Positions 7,246 to 16,541 are shown, numbered from the stretch's first letter. The stretch: DNA of 34,992 nt from Psychroflexus sp. (GCA_030457805.1 JAKDUG010000004.1:1-34992), one strand, 5' to 3'. A program made the numbers and translations. Notes: generated from the letters alone by a model not told the origin.

Positions 7246-8280
7246 ATGACAATGATAAAAAACGATTTATTTTTAAGAGCCTTAAAAGGCGAAACCGTTG
7301 AAAGACCACCAGTTTGGATGATGAGACAGGCAGGCCGCTATTTACCTGATTTCATGAAGATCAAAGAGAAGTATGACTTTTTTACACGTTGTCGTACACC
7401 AGAATTAGCAACCGAAATCACGGTGATGCCCATTCGTCAAATTGGAGTGGATGCGGCTATTTTATTTTGCGATATTCTTGTTGTACCGCAAGCCATGAAT
7501 ATTGAGGTAGAAATGAAACCTGGCGTTGGTCCGTGGTTGCCTAACCCAATCCGCTCGGCTGAAGATGTCAAAAATGTTGTTGTGCCAGATGTTTATGAAG
7601 AGCTCAACTACGTTTATGAGGCGATTAAAATGACAAAAAAAGAATTGGATAATGAGGTGCCTCTTATCGGTTTTGCAGGATCGCCTTGGACAATTTTTTG
7701 TTATTGTGTGCAAGGTCAGGGTTCTAAAAACTTTGATAAAGCAAAGCAGTTTTGTTTCTCAAATCCTGTTGCTGCGCATGAGTTATTGCAAAAAATTACA
7801 GATACAACCATTGCTTATTTAAAAGGGAAAGTTGAATCAGGTGTTGATGCTGTTCAGATTTTCGATTCATGGGGCGGTATGCTTTCTCCAGAAGACTATC
7901 AGCTTTTTTCTTGGAAGTACATCCAGCAAATTATCGATGCTCTTAAAGATGGCATTCCAGTGATTGCCTTCGGAAAAGGTTGTTGGTTTGCACTTGATCA
8001 GATGGCGGAATCAGGCGTTTCTGCTTTAGGAGTTGACTGGACATGTAGCCCAGAATACGCAAGAAAATTCACGAATAATTCGATTACACTTCAAGGAAAC
8101 TTTGACCCATCTCGACTTCTATCACCTATTCCAGAAATTGAAAGGATGACAGTTGAAATGATTGATAGATTTGGTAAGGACAAATACATTGCCAACCTAG
8201 GCCATGGTATCCTGCCAAACATTCCTGTTGATCATGCAAAAGCTTTTGTCAATGCTGTCAGGAATTACAAAGCAAAGTAG
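7246..8280 (+). CDS. hemE: Uroporphyrinogen decarboxylase
   Basis: Removes four acetate carboxyls from uroporphyrinogen III to give coproporphyrinogen III. Key residues are visible: [12 protein letters not shown] with Arg27 and Arg31, FCDIL with Asp76 (the equivalent of human Arg37/Arg41/Asp86), [10 protein letters not shown], and [11 protein letters not shown] and [10 protein letters not shown] near the end. The 344-aa length is normal. The ATG at 7246 is 28 nt after hemD; an alternative in-frame ATG at 7252 would only drop two residues. It is the last gene of the unit and is followed by a strong hairpin. hemF and hemB, which often follow in related genomes, are absent here. Confidence 0.96.
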   Translation: MTMIKNDLFLRALKGETVERPPVWMMRQAGRYLPDFMKIKEKYDFFTRCRTPELATEITVMPIRQIGVDAAILFCDILVVPQAMNIEVEMKPGVGPWLPNPIRSAEDVKNVVVPDVYEELNYVYEAIKMTKKELDNEVPLIGFAGSPWTIFCYCVQGQGSKNFDKAKQFCFSNPVAAHELLQKITDTTIAYLKGKVESGVDAVQIFDSWGGMLSPEDYQLFSWKYIQQIIDALKDGIPVIAFGKGCWFALDQMAESGVSALGVDWTCSPEYARKFTNNSITLQGNFDPSRLLSPIPEIERMTVEMIDRFGKDKYIANLGHGILPNIPVDHAKAFVNAVRNYKAK

Positions 8281-8315
8281 ATTGCACTATCGTTTATTAT
8301 TTTAAATCATATTTT

Positions 8316-8353
8316 AAAAAGGCTGGTGTTGCAACACCAGCCTTTTTGTTTTT
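8316..8353 (+). terminator. Intrinsic terminator after hemE
   Basis: AAAAAGGCTGGTGTTGCAACACCAGCCTTTTT (8316-8347) is a perfect 32-bp palindrome forming a long GC-containing stem with a 4-nt loop, followed by more T residues. It cleanly ends the hemACDE transcript. Its symmetry means it could also block transcription arriving from the other side. Confidence 0.92.
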
Positions 8354-8427
8354 AAGACCATTCTGTAAGCTGCTTTTCTTGTCAAAGCATTAAAAATTAC
8401 GTATTTTCAACACAAATTTAGAAACGA

Positions 8428-9126
8428 ATGATTACAAAAACGGTAAACAATGTCACAGAAGCGCTTGAAGGTGTTAAGGACGATATGACTTTCATGTTCG
8501 GCGGCTTTGGTTTAAGTGGTATTCCAGAAAATAGCATTAATGAATTGGTGAAACGCAACATCAAAAACTTGACATGTATTTCTAACAATGCGGGTGTTGA
8601 TGATTTTGGATTAGGGCTTTTGCTCAAGAAAAACCAGATCAAAAAAATGATTTCTTCTTATGTGGGTGAAAATGCTGAATTTGAACGCCAAATGTTGAGC
8701 GGAGAGCTGGAGGTCGATTTGATTCCGCAAGGAACTTTAGCTGAGCGCTGTCGTGCTGCACAAAATGGTATTCCAGCTTTCTATACACCTGCAGGTTACG
8801 GAACGGAGGTCGCTGAAGGGAAGGAAGTCAGAGATTTTGACGGTAAGCCTCATGTTTTAGAAGAAGCTTTTGAAGCAGATTTTGCTTTTGTCAAAGCTTG
8901 GAAAGGCGATACAGCTGGAAATTTAATTTTTAAAGGAACCGCGCGAAACTTTAATGCTGTGATGAGTGGCGCTGCAAAAATCACCGTTGCTGAGGTTGAA
9001 GAACTCGTTGAGCCAGGAGAATTAGATCCAAACTTTGTGCATATCCCAGGTGTTTTTGTACAGCGAATTTACCAGGGTGAGAAGTATGAAAAACGAATTG
9101 AAAAGCGGACGGTTAGAGAATCATAA
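8428..9126 (+). CDS. 3-oxoacid CoA-transferase subunit A (SCOT type)
   Basis: Alpha subunit of a family I CoA-transferase, likely moving CoA between succinyl-CoA and acetoacetate or a similar 3-oxoacid. It shows the family glycine-rich segment [15 protein letters not shown] (about residues 22-36), [15 protein letters not shown] and [12 protein letters not shown]. At 232 aa it is complete. Subunit B begins 15 nt downstream. No exact -7 element precedes it; TATTTTCA at 8402 is a poor match. A heptamer TTTAGAA also seen upstream of the AraC-type gene occurs at 8417-8423. The exact acid substrate cannot be fixed from sequence, although the pair resembles succinyl-CoA:3-ketoacid transferases (scoA/scoB) more than propionate or glutaconate enzymes. 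Confidence 0.9.
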   Translation: MITKTVNNVTEALEGVKDDMTFMFGGFGLSGIPENSINELVKRNIKNLTCISNNAGVDDFGLGLLLKKNQIKKMISSYVGENAEFERQMLSGELEVDLIPQGTLAERCRAAQNGIPAFYTPAGYGTEVAEGKEVRDFDGKPHVLEEAFEADFAFVKAWKGDTAGNLIFKGTARNFNAVMSGAAKITVAEVEELVEPGELDPNFVHIPGVFVQRIYQGEKYEKRIEKRTVRES

Positions 9127-9141
9127 AATTGAAAAGAAATT

Positions 9142-9795
9142 ATGTTAGATAAAAAAGGAATAGCACAACGAATTGCAAAGGAAGTGAAAGATGGCTATTA
9201 CGTCAACTTAGGAATTGGTATTCCGACGCTTGTTGCAAATTTTGTCAGAGACGATATAGATGTTGAATTTCAAAGTGAAAACGGAATTTTGGGAATGGGA
9301 CCTTTTCCTACAGAAGATGAAGTTGATGCAGATTTAATCAATGCTGGAAAACAGACCATTACGGCTCGCCCTGGTGCAAGTTTTTTCGATTCGGCTTTGA
9401 GCTTCGGAATGATTCGTGGTCAGCACATTGACTTGACAATATTAGGCGCGATGGAAGTGGCGCAAGATGGCAATATTGCCAACTGGAAAATACCAGGCAA
9501 AATGGTGAAGGGAATGGGCGGCGCTATGGATTTAGTCGGTTCTGCACAGAATATTATTGTGGCAATGATGCACACGAATAAAGCAGGGAAGTCAAAACTA
9601 TTATCATCTTGTACTTTACCATTAACGGGTGTTAAGTGTGTGACCAAAGTGGTGACAAACCTAGCCGTAATTGATATTGTGGATGGTAAGTTTAAGTTAT
9701 TAGAACGCGCACCAGGCGTTTCTGTAGAAGAAATTAAAGAAGCGACTGAAGGTGAATTAATCGTCGATGGCGATATCCCAGAAATGACTTTATGA
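9142..9795 (+). CDS. 3-oxoacid CoA-transferase subunit B (SCOT type)
   Basis: Beta subunit, which carries the catalytic glutamate that forms the glutamyl-CoA thioester. Here it is Glu46 in FQSENGILGMGP. The oxyanion-hole/glycine segment VNLGIGIPTLVANFV (about residues 21-35) and GGAMDLVGSAQNIIVAMMH are also as expected. The 217-aa length is normal. It follows subunit A by 15 nt and the pair is closed by a hairpin that it shares with convergent lpxB. Likely role: activation of acetoacetate or 3-oxoacids from leucine or fatty-acid breakdown; the direction in vivo is inference. Confidence 0.91.
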   Translation: MLDKKGIAQRIAKEVKDGYYVNLGIGIPTLVANFVRDDIDVEFQSENGILGMGPFPTEDEVDADLINAGKQTITARPGASFFDSALSFGMIRGQHIDLTILGAMEVAQDGNIANWKIPGKMVKGMGGAMDLVGSAQNIIVAMMHTNKAGKSKLLSSCTLPLTGVKCVTKVVTNLAVIDIVDGKFKLLERAPGVSVEEIKEATEGELIVDGDIPEMTL

Positions 9796-9820
9796 TATAC
9801 AAAGAATAAAGATTTGCTTA

Positions 9821-9859
9821 AAAACCGTTTAAACAGTTATGTTTAAGCGGTTTTATTTT
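9821..9859. terminator. Bidirectional terminator between subunit B gene and lpxB
   Basis: AAAACCGTTTAAAC (9821-9834) pairs with GTTTAAGCGGTTTT (9841-9854) over 14 bp with one G-T wobble and a 6-nt loop. T tracts follow on both strands. The lpxB stop codon (9853-9855) lies in the 3' arm, so the two convergent units share it. Confidence 0.88.
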
Positions 9860-10971
9860 TGAAGTAAATCAAGCATTAATTCAGCTGTATGATCGCTGGC
9901 GCCAAGTCCACCGAGTTTTTGTTTAAGCGTTTTAAACTCAGCACGCATATGAGATGAGTAATTTGAATCTAATATTTTGGTAAGCTCAGTTTCTAGGCTT
10001 TTGGCATTAAATTCATTCTGAATTAATTCCTTGACAACTTCTTTATCCATGATCAAGTTGACCAAGGAAATATAGTTGAGTTTGATAATGCGTTTTGCTA
10101 TTTGATAAGAAATTTGACTTCCTTTATAACAAACAACTTCTGGAACTTCAAACAAGGCCGTTTCAAGTGTCGCTGTGCCAGAAGTGACTAAGGCAGCTTT
10201 TGAATGTGATAGTAAACTGTAAGTTTCGTTTGTCACAAAACTGACATTTTCTTTGACGAGAAACTGTTCATAAAAAGCTTGATCCTGACTCGGCGCGCCT
10301 GCAATTACAAATTGATAAGCTTTAAATTTCTTTGGCATTTCAAGCATCGTTGACAGCATCTTGACAATTTCTTGTTTTCGACTACCAGGGAGAATTGCAA
10401 TAATTTCGCGTTGATCTAGACCGTGGTTTTTCTGAAATTCCTCCAAACTTCTAACCTCGAGTTGATCAATAGCATCTAAAAGTGGATGGCCGACAAAGTG
10501 TACCGGATAGTTGTGTTTGTCTTCGTAAAAGTTTTTCTCAAAAGGTAAAATGACAAACATTTCATCAACATCACGTTTGATTGCTTTAATTCTATTTTCC
10601 TTCCAAGCCCAGATTTGAGGCGAGATATAGTAGAAAGTTTTGATGTTTCTCTGTTTGGCCCATTTGGCAATACGCATATTAAAACCAGGATAATCAATAA
10701 AGATGATCACATCTGGATTGTAGTTTTCAATATCATTTTTACAGACTTTGATATTCCCTAAAATGGTTTTTAAATTTATCACAACCTCAATGAACCCCAT
10801 GAAAGCAAGATCTTTGTAATGCTTTACGGGATTGTGTTGTGCCACTTCTGTCATCAAATCGCCACCCCAAAATCTGAAATCTGCATTTTCATCTTTTTTG
10901 AGTAAGGCTTTCATTAGATTTGAAGCGTGCAAATCTCCAGAAGCTTCACCAGCAATTAGATAGTATTTCAT
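9853..10971 (-). CDS. lpxB: Lipid-A-disaccharide synthase
   Basis: Condenses UDP-2,3-diacylglucosamine with lipid X to make the lipid A disaccharide at the inner membrane, on the cytoplasmic side. It is a GT19 enzyme of 372 aa with the hallmark N-terminus YYLIAGEASGDLHASNL, WGGDLM, YYISPQIWAWKENRIK, PGSRKQEI and TSGTATLETALFEVPEVV. All are in place, so the gene looks intact. It stands alone on the minus strand between convergent CoA-transferase and divergent yicC. A near match to the -7 element (TAATTTTA, one mismatch) ends 23 nt before its ATG. Its presence confirms a Gram-negative outer membrane. Confidence 0.96.
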   Translation of the reverse strand: MKYYLIAGEASGDLHASNLMKALLKKDENADFRFWGGDLMTEVAQHNPVKHYKDLAFMGFIEVVINLKTILGNIKVCKNDIENYNPDVIIFIDYPGFNMRIAKWAKQRNIKTFYYISPQIWAWKENRIKAIKRDVDEMFVILPFEKNFYEDKHNYPVHFVGHPLLDAIDQLEVRSLEEFQKNHGLDQREIIAILPGSRKQEIVKMLSTMLEMPKKFKAYQFVIAGAPSQDQAFYEQFLVKENVSFVTNETYSLLSHSKAALVTSGTATLETALFEVPEVVCYKGSQISYQIAKRIIKLNYISLVNLIMDKEVVKELIQNEFNAKSLETELTKILDSNYSSHMRAEFKTLKQKLGGLGASDHTAELMLDLLQK

Positions 10972-11052
10972 AGAATCAAACTCTTTAACTGTGTAAAATT
11001 AAAATAATTAACGCATAATCAGATATAATAGTGGGCATAGTTTTAGTTTTTT

Positions 11053-11060
11053 TACCTTTG
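11053..11060 (+). promoter_or_regulatory. Promoter -7 element of the yicC-gmk-nadD unit
   Basis: TACCTTTG is an exact TAnnTTTG match ending 25 nt before the yicC ATG, close to the modal spacing in the window. Confidence 0.6.
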
Positions 11061-11084
11061 CAGGTTCATTTCTAAATACTGATT

Positions 11085-11951
11085 ATGATTCAATCCATGA
11101 CGGGTTACGGCAAAAGTACGCACGATTTGACAGATCAAACGATCCATGTCGAGCTCAAATCATTGAATAGTAAAAATCTAGATATTAATTTTAGAGCTGC
11201 TTCTCAATACCGCGAAATCGAAATTCCACTGCGCAATAAAATCTCTGAGGTTTTAAAACGCGGAAAGGTCGATGTTTCGCTTTATGTCGAATCAAAAACA
11301 GGAGAAACCTCAGCGGTGATCAACACCAAAATTGTTGAGAATTACTTAAATCAACTTCAGCAAATTCAGCCAGATGAAGAGAAAGATCTTTCTGATTTGT
11401 TGGGTATCGTCATGAAATTACCGGAAGCTTTGTCAACGGATAAAACAGATTTAGAAAAACATGAAGTCAAAGCAATTGAAGCTGCTTTAGAAGAAGCCTT
11501 GCAAACACTTCTCAAACATCGTTTGGATGAAGGGAAAGCCTTGGAGACTGATTTTAGATTTCGCATTGATAACTTGAAAGCGCTCGTCAATGAAGTGATA
11601 GCGATGGACCCTGAGCGTATTGAAAATGTTAGAACGCGTTTGCACAAAGCCGTTGATGATTTAAAAGTCAATGTTGATGAAAATCGGTTTGAGCAAGAAT
11701 TGGTTTATTACATCGAAAAATACGATATTACTGAAGAGAAAATTCGTTTAGAAAATCACCTTGATTACTTTGCTAAAAATTTAGATTCTGCTGACTCTAA
11801 TGGGAAAAAATTGAATTTTATATGTCAAGAGATTGGGCGTGAGATCAATACAATTGGGTCTAAATCAAATCATGCACCAATGCAAAAACTCGTTGTTAAG
11901 ATGAAGGATGAGTTGGAAAAAATTAAGGAACAACTTTTAAACGTGCTTTAA
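11085..11951 (+). CDS. YicC/YloC family endoribonuclease
   Basis: The family is a group of conserved endoribonucleases; E. coli YicC has been linked to RNA decay. The N-terminal signature MIQSMTGYGKS and the C-terminal motifs EKYDITEEKIRLENHLDYF, LNFICQEIGREINTIGSK and KMKDELEKIKEQL are typical, and 288 aa is the usual length. The predicted fold has a conserved N-terminal domain and a helical C-terminal domain. The guanylate kinase gene starts 2 nt after the stop; yicC-gmk adjacency is common in bacteria. The RNA targets in this organism are unknown. Confidence 0.9.
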   Translation: MIQSMTGYGKSTHDLTDQTIHVELKSLNSKNLDINFRAASQYREIEIPLRNKISEVLKRGKVDVSLYVESKTGETSAVINTKIVENYLNQLQQIQPDEEKDLSDLLGIVMKLPEALSTDKTDLEKHEVKAIEAALEEALQTLLKHRLDEGKALETDFRFRIDNLKALVNEVIAMDPERIENVRTRLHKAVDDLKVNVDENRFEQELVYYIEKYDITEEKIRLENHLDYFAKNLDSADSNGKKLNFICQEIGREINTIGSKSNHAPMQKLVVKMKDELEKIKEQLLNVL

Positions 11952-11953
11952 AT

Positions 11954-12532
11954 ATGTTAGCAGAAAACGGAAAACTTATTGTGTTTTCAGCGCCTTCAGG
12001 CTCAGGAAAAACAACAATTGTTCGTTATTTATTATCAAGAGAAGAACTCAACCTTGATTTCTCTATTTCAGCCACTTCACGTGATCCTAGATCGCATGAG
12101 GTTGATGGAGAAGATTATTATTTTATGAGTTTAAAAGACTTTAAATCTTATATTAAAAGTGATGATTTTTTAGAGTGGGAGGAAGTGTATCGCGATAATT
12201 TTTACGGCACATTAAAAAAAGAAGTTGAACGAATTTGGGCAAAAGGCAAACATGTTGTTTTTGATATTGATGTCGTTGGTGGCTTAGATATCAAGCGGAT
12301 ATATCCAGAACGCACCTTGGCTGTTTTTGTGAAACCACCAAGTATTGAGGAACTCAAAATCCGTTTGAAAAAACGACAAACAGAAACTGAAGATCGAATT
12401 AATATGCGGATTGCCAAAGCGTCAATTGAACTGGCAACAGCGCCACAATTTGATCATATTATTGTGAATAATGAACTCAATGCAGCTTTGGAAGAAGCTT
12501 ATCATCTTGTCGATGATTTTGTAAATCAATAG
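11954..12532 (+). CDS. gmk: Guanylate kinase
   Basis: Phosphorylates GMP to GDP with ATP in the cytosol. The P-loop SAPSGSGKTT is at residues 12-21, followed by ISATSRDPRSHEVDGEDYYF (GMP-binding region, about 39-58) and the lid region with RLKKRQTETEDRI. The 192-aa length is complete. It sits 2 nt after yicC and 2 nt before nadD, so all three are probably read from one mRNA with translational coupling. Confidence 0.95.
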   Translation: MLAENGKLIVFSAPSGSGKTTIVRYLLSREELNLDFSISATSRDPRSHEVDGEDYYFMSLKDFKSYIKSDDFLEWEEVYRDNFYGTLKKEVERIWAKGKHVVFDIDVVGGLDIKRIYPERTLAVFVKPPSIEELKIRLKKRQTETEDRINMRIAKASIELATAPQFDHIIVNNELNAALEEAYHLVDDFVNQ

Positions 12533-12534
12533 TT

Positions 12535-13122
12535 ATGAATAAAAAGGTTGGTTTGTACTTTGGGACTTTCAATCCCTTTCATATTGGGCATTTAATCATT
12601 GCAAATCACTTGTCACAATTTACTGATTTGGATGAAGTTTGGTTGGTGGTGACGCCACAAAGTCCTTTTAAAAAACGTTCAAATTTACTGTCCAATTATC
12701 ACAGATTTGAATTAGTCTATCGGGCTTTAGAAGGCTATGATCACTTGCATGTCAGCGATGTTGAATTTAATTTACCGCAGCCCAATTACACAAGCTTAAC
12801 GCTAGCGAAGTTAGCTGAAAAGCATCCGACGAACGAATTTGCAATTATAATGGGAGAAGATAATCTCAATCACTTCCATAAGTGGAAAAATTATGAATAT
12901 ATTCTAGAACATCATAAAATTTATGTGTGTCCGCGAATTTCAAAAGATGAAATTTCAGACGCTTTTAAAAATCATCCGAAGATTGTCAAAACGGATACAC
13001 CAATAATTGAAATTTCATCAACGCTGATTCGGCGTTCAATTAAAGATGGGAAGAATGTTGAGCCGTTGCTGCCAACTCAAGTTTGGAAGTACGTGGATGA
13101 GATGAATTTTTATAGAAATTAA
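12535..13122 (+). CDS. nadD: Nicotinate-nucleotide adenylyltransferase
   Basis: Transfers AMP from ATP to nicotinate mononucleotide, making deamido-NAD on the way to NAD. The nucleotidyltransferase motif GTFNPFHIGHLIIANH lies at residues 9-24, and the second motif ISSTLIRRSIKDG near the C-terminus binds the ATP phosphates. IIMGEDNLNHFHKW is a family marker. It is 195 aa and complete, placed 2 nt after gmk. Confidence 0.94.
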   Translation: MNKKVGLYFGTFNPFHIGHLIIANHLSQFTDLDEVWLVVTPQSPFKKRSNLLSNYHRFELVYRALEGYDHLHVSDVEFNLPQPNYTSLTLAKLAEKHPTNEFAIIMGEDNLNHFHKWKNYEYILEHHKIYVCPRISKDEISDAFKNHPKIVKTDTPIIEISSTLIRRSIKDGKNVEPLLPTQVWKYVDEMNFYRN

Positions 13123-13128
13123 GAAAAC

Positions 13129-14166
13129 GTGAAAAAAAATAATATAAAATCAGAAAATCGCAGTCCTTTAAACTCACCGCGATTTGCAGTGATCGGAGGC
13201 GGGAGTTGGGCGACAGCCATTGTGAAAATGCTCAGTGAAAATTTAGAAACCATCAATTGGTACATCCGAGATGAACAGGCTATTGACCATATCCAAACGG
13301 AAGGACATAACCCAAATTACTTGAGTGCTGTCGAGTTTGACACAAGCCAACTGAACTTATCAAGCGATATCAATGTCGTTATTGAGAAGTCAGATGTTTT
13401 GATTTTTGTTGTGCCATCCGCTTTTTTACAAAGTGAGATGAATAAGATAAAAGTTCCTTTAAAGGATAAAATCGTTTTTAGTGCTATCAAGGGAATTGTC
13501 CCTGAATCTTATTTGCTCGTCGGGGAGCATTTTAATGTGAACTATAATATTCCTTTTGAAAATATTGGCGTCATTACAGGGCCTTGCCACGCTGAGGAAG
13601 TTGCTTTGGAGCGCTTGTCTTATCTGACGATTGCTTCTGCTGACGAAACCAATGCGCAGCTTGTTGCCGATCATTTAAGCAGTGATTATATCAAATGTAA
13701 TATTACCGAAGATGTGATCGGAACGGAGTACGCTGCCGTGCTTAAAAATATCTATGCTATTGCCGCAGGTATTGCACATGGTTTAGGATATGGAGATAAT
13801 TTTCAAAGTGTTTTGATGAGTAATGCTATTAAGGAAATGAAACGCTTTATCAAAAAACGCTACAAAATGAAACGAAACATTAATGATTCTGCCTACTTAG
13901 GGGATTTATTGGTGACAGGTTATTCAGTTTTTAGCCGAAATCGCTTATTTGGAAATATGATCGGAAAAGGCTATACCGTTAAAAGTGCACAACTTGAAAT
14001 GAGTATGGTCGCTGAGGGATATTACGCTGCTAAAAGTGCTTATGATATCAATAAAAAAGATGATAGTAAAGCCAAAACACCAATCATTAATGCAGTTTAT
14101 AAGGTTTTGTATCTCGATAAAAATCCCAAAAAAGTCTTTGCAAAACTAGCAGACAAATTAGTTTAA
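13129..14166 (+). CDS. gpsA: Glycerol-3-phosphate dehydrogenase [NAD(P)+]
   Basis: Reduces dihydroxyacetone phosphate to sn-glycerol-3-phosphate for phospholipid synthesis. The Rossmann motif FAVIGGGSWATAIVKML starts at about residue 19. FSAIKGIVPES, GPCHAEEVALE, the catalytic-Lys segment EYAAVLKNIYAIAAGIAHGLG and SRNRLFGNMIGKG follow in the expected order. The start is GTG at 13129, 6 nt after nadD; no closer in-frame ATG exists before the Rossmann motif, so about 18 residues precede the fold. Family length is about 330-345 aa, matching 345 here. Confidence 0.92.
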   Translation: MKKNNIKSENRSPLNSPRFAVIGGGSWATAIVKMLSENLETINWYIRDEQAIDHIQTEGHNPNYLSAVEFDTSQLNLSSDINVVIEKSDVLIFVVPSAFLQSEMNKIKVPLKDKIVFSAIKGIVPESYLLVGEHFNVNYNIPFENIGVITGPCHAEEVALERLSYLTIASADETNAQLVADHLSSDYIKCNITEDVIGTEYAAVLKNIYAIAAGIAHGLGYGDNFQSVLMSNAIKEMKRFIKKRYKMKRNINDSAYLGDLLVTGYSVFSRNRLFGNMIGKGYTVKSAQLEMSMVAEGYYAAKSAYDINKKDDSKAKTPIINAVYKVLYLDKNPKKVFAKLADKLV

Positions 14167-14184
14167 TCTTTACTTATCTTTTTT

Positions 14185-15075
14185 ATGAATTCAGTATTCA
14201 AGGGAGCACTTTTTGTAGCTCTAGGCGCCTCATGCTACGGCTTGCTCACCACTTTTGTGAAATTAGCATATCAAGATGGATTTAAGGTTTATGAGGTGAC
14301 TTTTGCACAGCTATTCATCGGCTTTATCGGTTTGGTGATTCTCAATTTATTTCTTAAAAAATCATCGCGACCTGAAGAGACGAAAGCAGTTCGGAATAGG
14401 TCGCGTTTATATCTCGTCTTGTCGGGCACCTCTCTTGGTTTTACGAGTATATTCTATTATTTAGCCATGCAGACAATCACTGTTTCTGTCGGAATTGTGT
14501 TGTTGATGCAGAGTGTTTGGATCGGTGTTGTTTTTGATATTGTTGTCAATAAAGTCAAGCCGACAAAGCAGAAAATTAGTGCTGTCATTCTGGTTTTAAT
14601 CGGTACTGTTCTCGCTGCTGATTTGCTTGTGCAAGATCAATCTGTGAGTGGAATTGGTTTGCTGTATGGTTTTTGTGCGGCCTTGTCTTTTGCAACAACG
14701 ATGATCACTTCAAATAAGGTGTCCTTGCAATACCATTCGTTTACGCGGAGTAAGTGGATGATGCTTGGCGGTTTAGCGATTGCAAGTATTTTTACCATTA
14801 TCAGCTATGAAGGCAGTTTTAACTTCGAGATTTTTAAACTCTGGGGGCCTGTTTTAGCCTTGTTTGGAACGATTTTGCCGCCTTTGTTTTTTACGTCTGG
14901 CATGCCAAAAATCAATGTTGGCTTGGGCGCAATTGTCTCTTCAATGGAGTTGCCAGTGGCAGTGATGATGGGATATTTCGTATTAGGCGAGGAGCAAAAT
15001 TACACGAAATGGATTGGGATTGCCATGATTTTGTTTGCCATCGTTTTGATGAATTACAAAAAAGCGAGTCGTTAA
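14185..15075 (+). CDS. DMT superfamily (EamA) transporter
   Basis: Inner-membrane protein of 296 aa with about ten hydrophobic helices arranged as two EamA repeats (first ending near residue 140, second ending with ILFAIVLMNYKKA). Typical segments are ALFVALGASCYGLLTTFVKL at the N-terminus and GAIVSSMELPVAVMMGYFVL in the second repeat. Such proteins export amino acids, metabolites or drugs; the substrate is not readable. It follows gpsA by 18 nt and ends only 6 nt from the convergent 131-aa gene, with no visible terminator in between. Confidence 0.88.
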   Translation: MNSVFKGALFVALGASCYGLLTTFVKLAYQDGFKVYEVTFAQLFIGFIGLVILNLFLKKSSRPEETKAVRNRSRLYLVLSGTSLGFTSIFYYLAMQTITVSVGIVLLMQSVWIGVVFDIVVNKVKPTKQKISAVILVLIGTVLAADLLVQDQSVSGIGLLYGFCAALSFATTMITSNKVSLQYHSFTRSKWMMLGGLAIASIFTIISYEGSFNFEIFKLWGPVLALFGTILPPLFFTSGMPKINVGLGAIVSSMELPVAVMMGYFVLGEEQNYTKWIGIAMILFAIVLMNYKKASR

Positions 15076-15081
15076 ATTTAA

Positions 15082-15477
15082 TTAGGTCGCTAAAATTCCT
15101 TTTTTTCCAATAGCCTTGATTGCCTTTGCTTTCTTTTGAGAAATTGAATGTGGTGGGAATACAAAGTCCTTGTGGAACATCTTATTTCCGATGAAGTATG
15201 TGACTTTAAAGCAGTTTTCAAAGCTCGTGAGTTCAGTTTGAAGGTATTCAAGGTGCGCAGCGGAATGCGCTGGTAAACGCTCTAGTTTTTTACGTAAAGT
15301 CGATGTCGTTTTGTTATCTGATTTTCCGTCAGAAACAATAAGTAAGGTGTCTAAGGCTTCTTCGTTTTCGTTGATGATGTAAATATTCCACTCATCGGAT
15401 TTAAAATCGTCATTGTACTCAAAGAGCGCTGCAACATATACATTCTTAACGTCTGGAATTTGGATGTCTTTCTTCAT
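15082..15477 (-). CDS. Conserved hypothetical protein downstream of pheS
   Basis: 131-aa soluble protein with no signal peptide or membrane segment. I do not recognise a named domain. It begins MKKDIQIPDVKNVYVAALFE and ends in a basic stretch (SQKKAKAIKAIGKKGILAT); the middle has a Ser/Thr/Lys/Asp-rich segment followed by a possible helix (RKKLERLPAHSAAHLEYLQ). It starts 18 nt after pheS on the same strand. I recall similar small proteins near pheS in other flavobacteria, sometimes mislabelled as a Phe-tRNA synthetase subunit. That recollection is unchecked and the protein has no synthetase motif. Confidence 0.75.
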   Translation of the reverse strand: MKKDIQIPDVKNVYVAALFEYNDDFKSDEWNIYIINENEEALDTLLIVSDGKSDNKTTSTLRKKLERLPAHSAAHLEYLQTELTSFENCFKVTYFIGNKMFHKDFVFPPHSISQKKAKAIKAIGKKGILAT

Positions 15478-15495
15478 CTTTTAGAGACTTTAGGC

Positions 15496-16518
15496 TTAGA
15501 GCACAGATTTAAATTGCTTTAAAAAGCGGATGTCATTTTCGTAAAACATTCTGATATCTTCAATTTGGTACAAGAGCATAGCGATACGCTCGATTCCCAT
15601 TCCGAAAGCAAATCCTGAGTATTCATTAGGGTCTATGCCGACATTTTTTAGCACATTTGGATCTACCATGCCACAGCCCATGATCTCGAGCCAACCCGTT
15701 CCTTTTGTAATGCGGTAGTCTGTTTCTGTTTCTAGTCCCCAGTAGATATCAACTTCAGCACTTGGCTCTGTAAATGGAAAATATGATGGTCTGAGTCTAA
15801 TTTTTGATTTTCCAAAAAGTTGTTCTGTAAAGTAGATCAGTGTTTGTTTCAAGTCTTTAAAAGAGACATCTTTGTCGATGTATAAACCTTCAACTTGGTG
15901 GAAAATACAATGTGACCGTGATGAGATATCTTCATTTCTAAAAACACGACCTGGAGAGATTGTGCGGATAGGAGGTTTGTTGTTTTCCATGTAGCGCACC
16001 TGCACACTTGATGTGTGTGTTCTCAGTAAAATATCTTTGGGATCGGTTTGGATAAAGAATGTGTCTTGCATGTCACGCGCTGGGTGATATTCTGGCAGGT
16101 TTAAGGCAGAGAAATTGTGCCAGTCATCCTCAATTTCGGGTCCTTCCGATACATTAAAGCCAATATTAGAAAAGACTTCGATGATTTGGTTTTTTACCAC
16201 AGAAATCGGGTGTCTTGATCCGATTTCAATTTGTTCACCTGGTTTTGTTAAGTCGCCATAAATCCCTTTTTCCTCCTGTTGATTTTTAAAGAAAGCCTTA
16301 GACGCTTCAATCTTAGCAGTCGCTTCTTGTTTGAGTGCGTTGATTGCTTTTCCAAAGTCTTTTTTCTGTGCGTTAGGGACAGTTTTGAATTTTGAAAAGA
16401 AGTCATTAAGAATCCCTTTTTTGCCTAAATAAGTAATCCTAAATTCTTCGAGTTCTTGTTCCGAAGATGCTTTGAAATTTTTGACGTTTTCAATATGAGA
16501 TTTAATCTGATCAATCAT
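15496..16518 (-). CDS. pheS: Phenylalanyl-tRNA synthetase alpha subunit
   Basis: Catalytic subunit of the alpha2beta2 class II enzyme that charges tRNA(Phe). The N-terminal coiled-coil (residues 1-90) contains [12 protein letters not shown]. The catalytic core has [29 protein letters not shown], motif 2 [20 protein letters not shown] and motif 3 [16 protein letters not shown]. The 340-aa length is complete. pheT is not in the window, so alpha and beta genes are not adjacent here. It has its own -7 element and is followed by the 131-aa protein. Confidence 0.96.
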   Translation of the reverse strand: MIDQIKSHIENVKNFKASSEQELEEFRITYLGKKGILNDFFSKFKTVPNAQKKDFGKAINALKQEATAKIEASKAFFKNQQEEKGIYGDLTKPGEQIEIGSRHPISVVKNQIIEVFSNIGFNVSEGPEIEDDWHNFSALNLPEYHPARDMQDTFFIQTDPKDILLRTHTSSVQVRYMENNKPPIRTISPGRVFRNEDISSRSHCIFHQVEGLYIDKDVSFKDLKQTLIYFTEQLFGKSKIRLRPSYFPFTEPSAEVDIYWGLETETDYRITKGTGWLEIMGCGMVDPNVLKNVGIDPNEYSGFAFGMGIERIAMLLYQIEDIRMFYENDIRFLKQFKSVL

Positions 16519-16541
16519 AAGTCGGCTTGTAAATGAGGTTG

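Noticed and set aside
11366-11671. 101-aa minus-strand ORF within yicC
   Set aside because: Ser/Lys-rich antisense shadow produced by codon bias of yicC.
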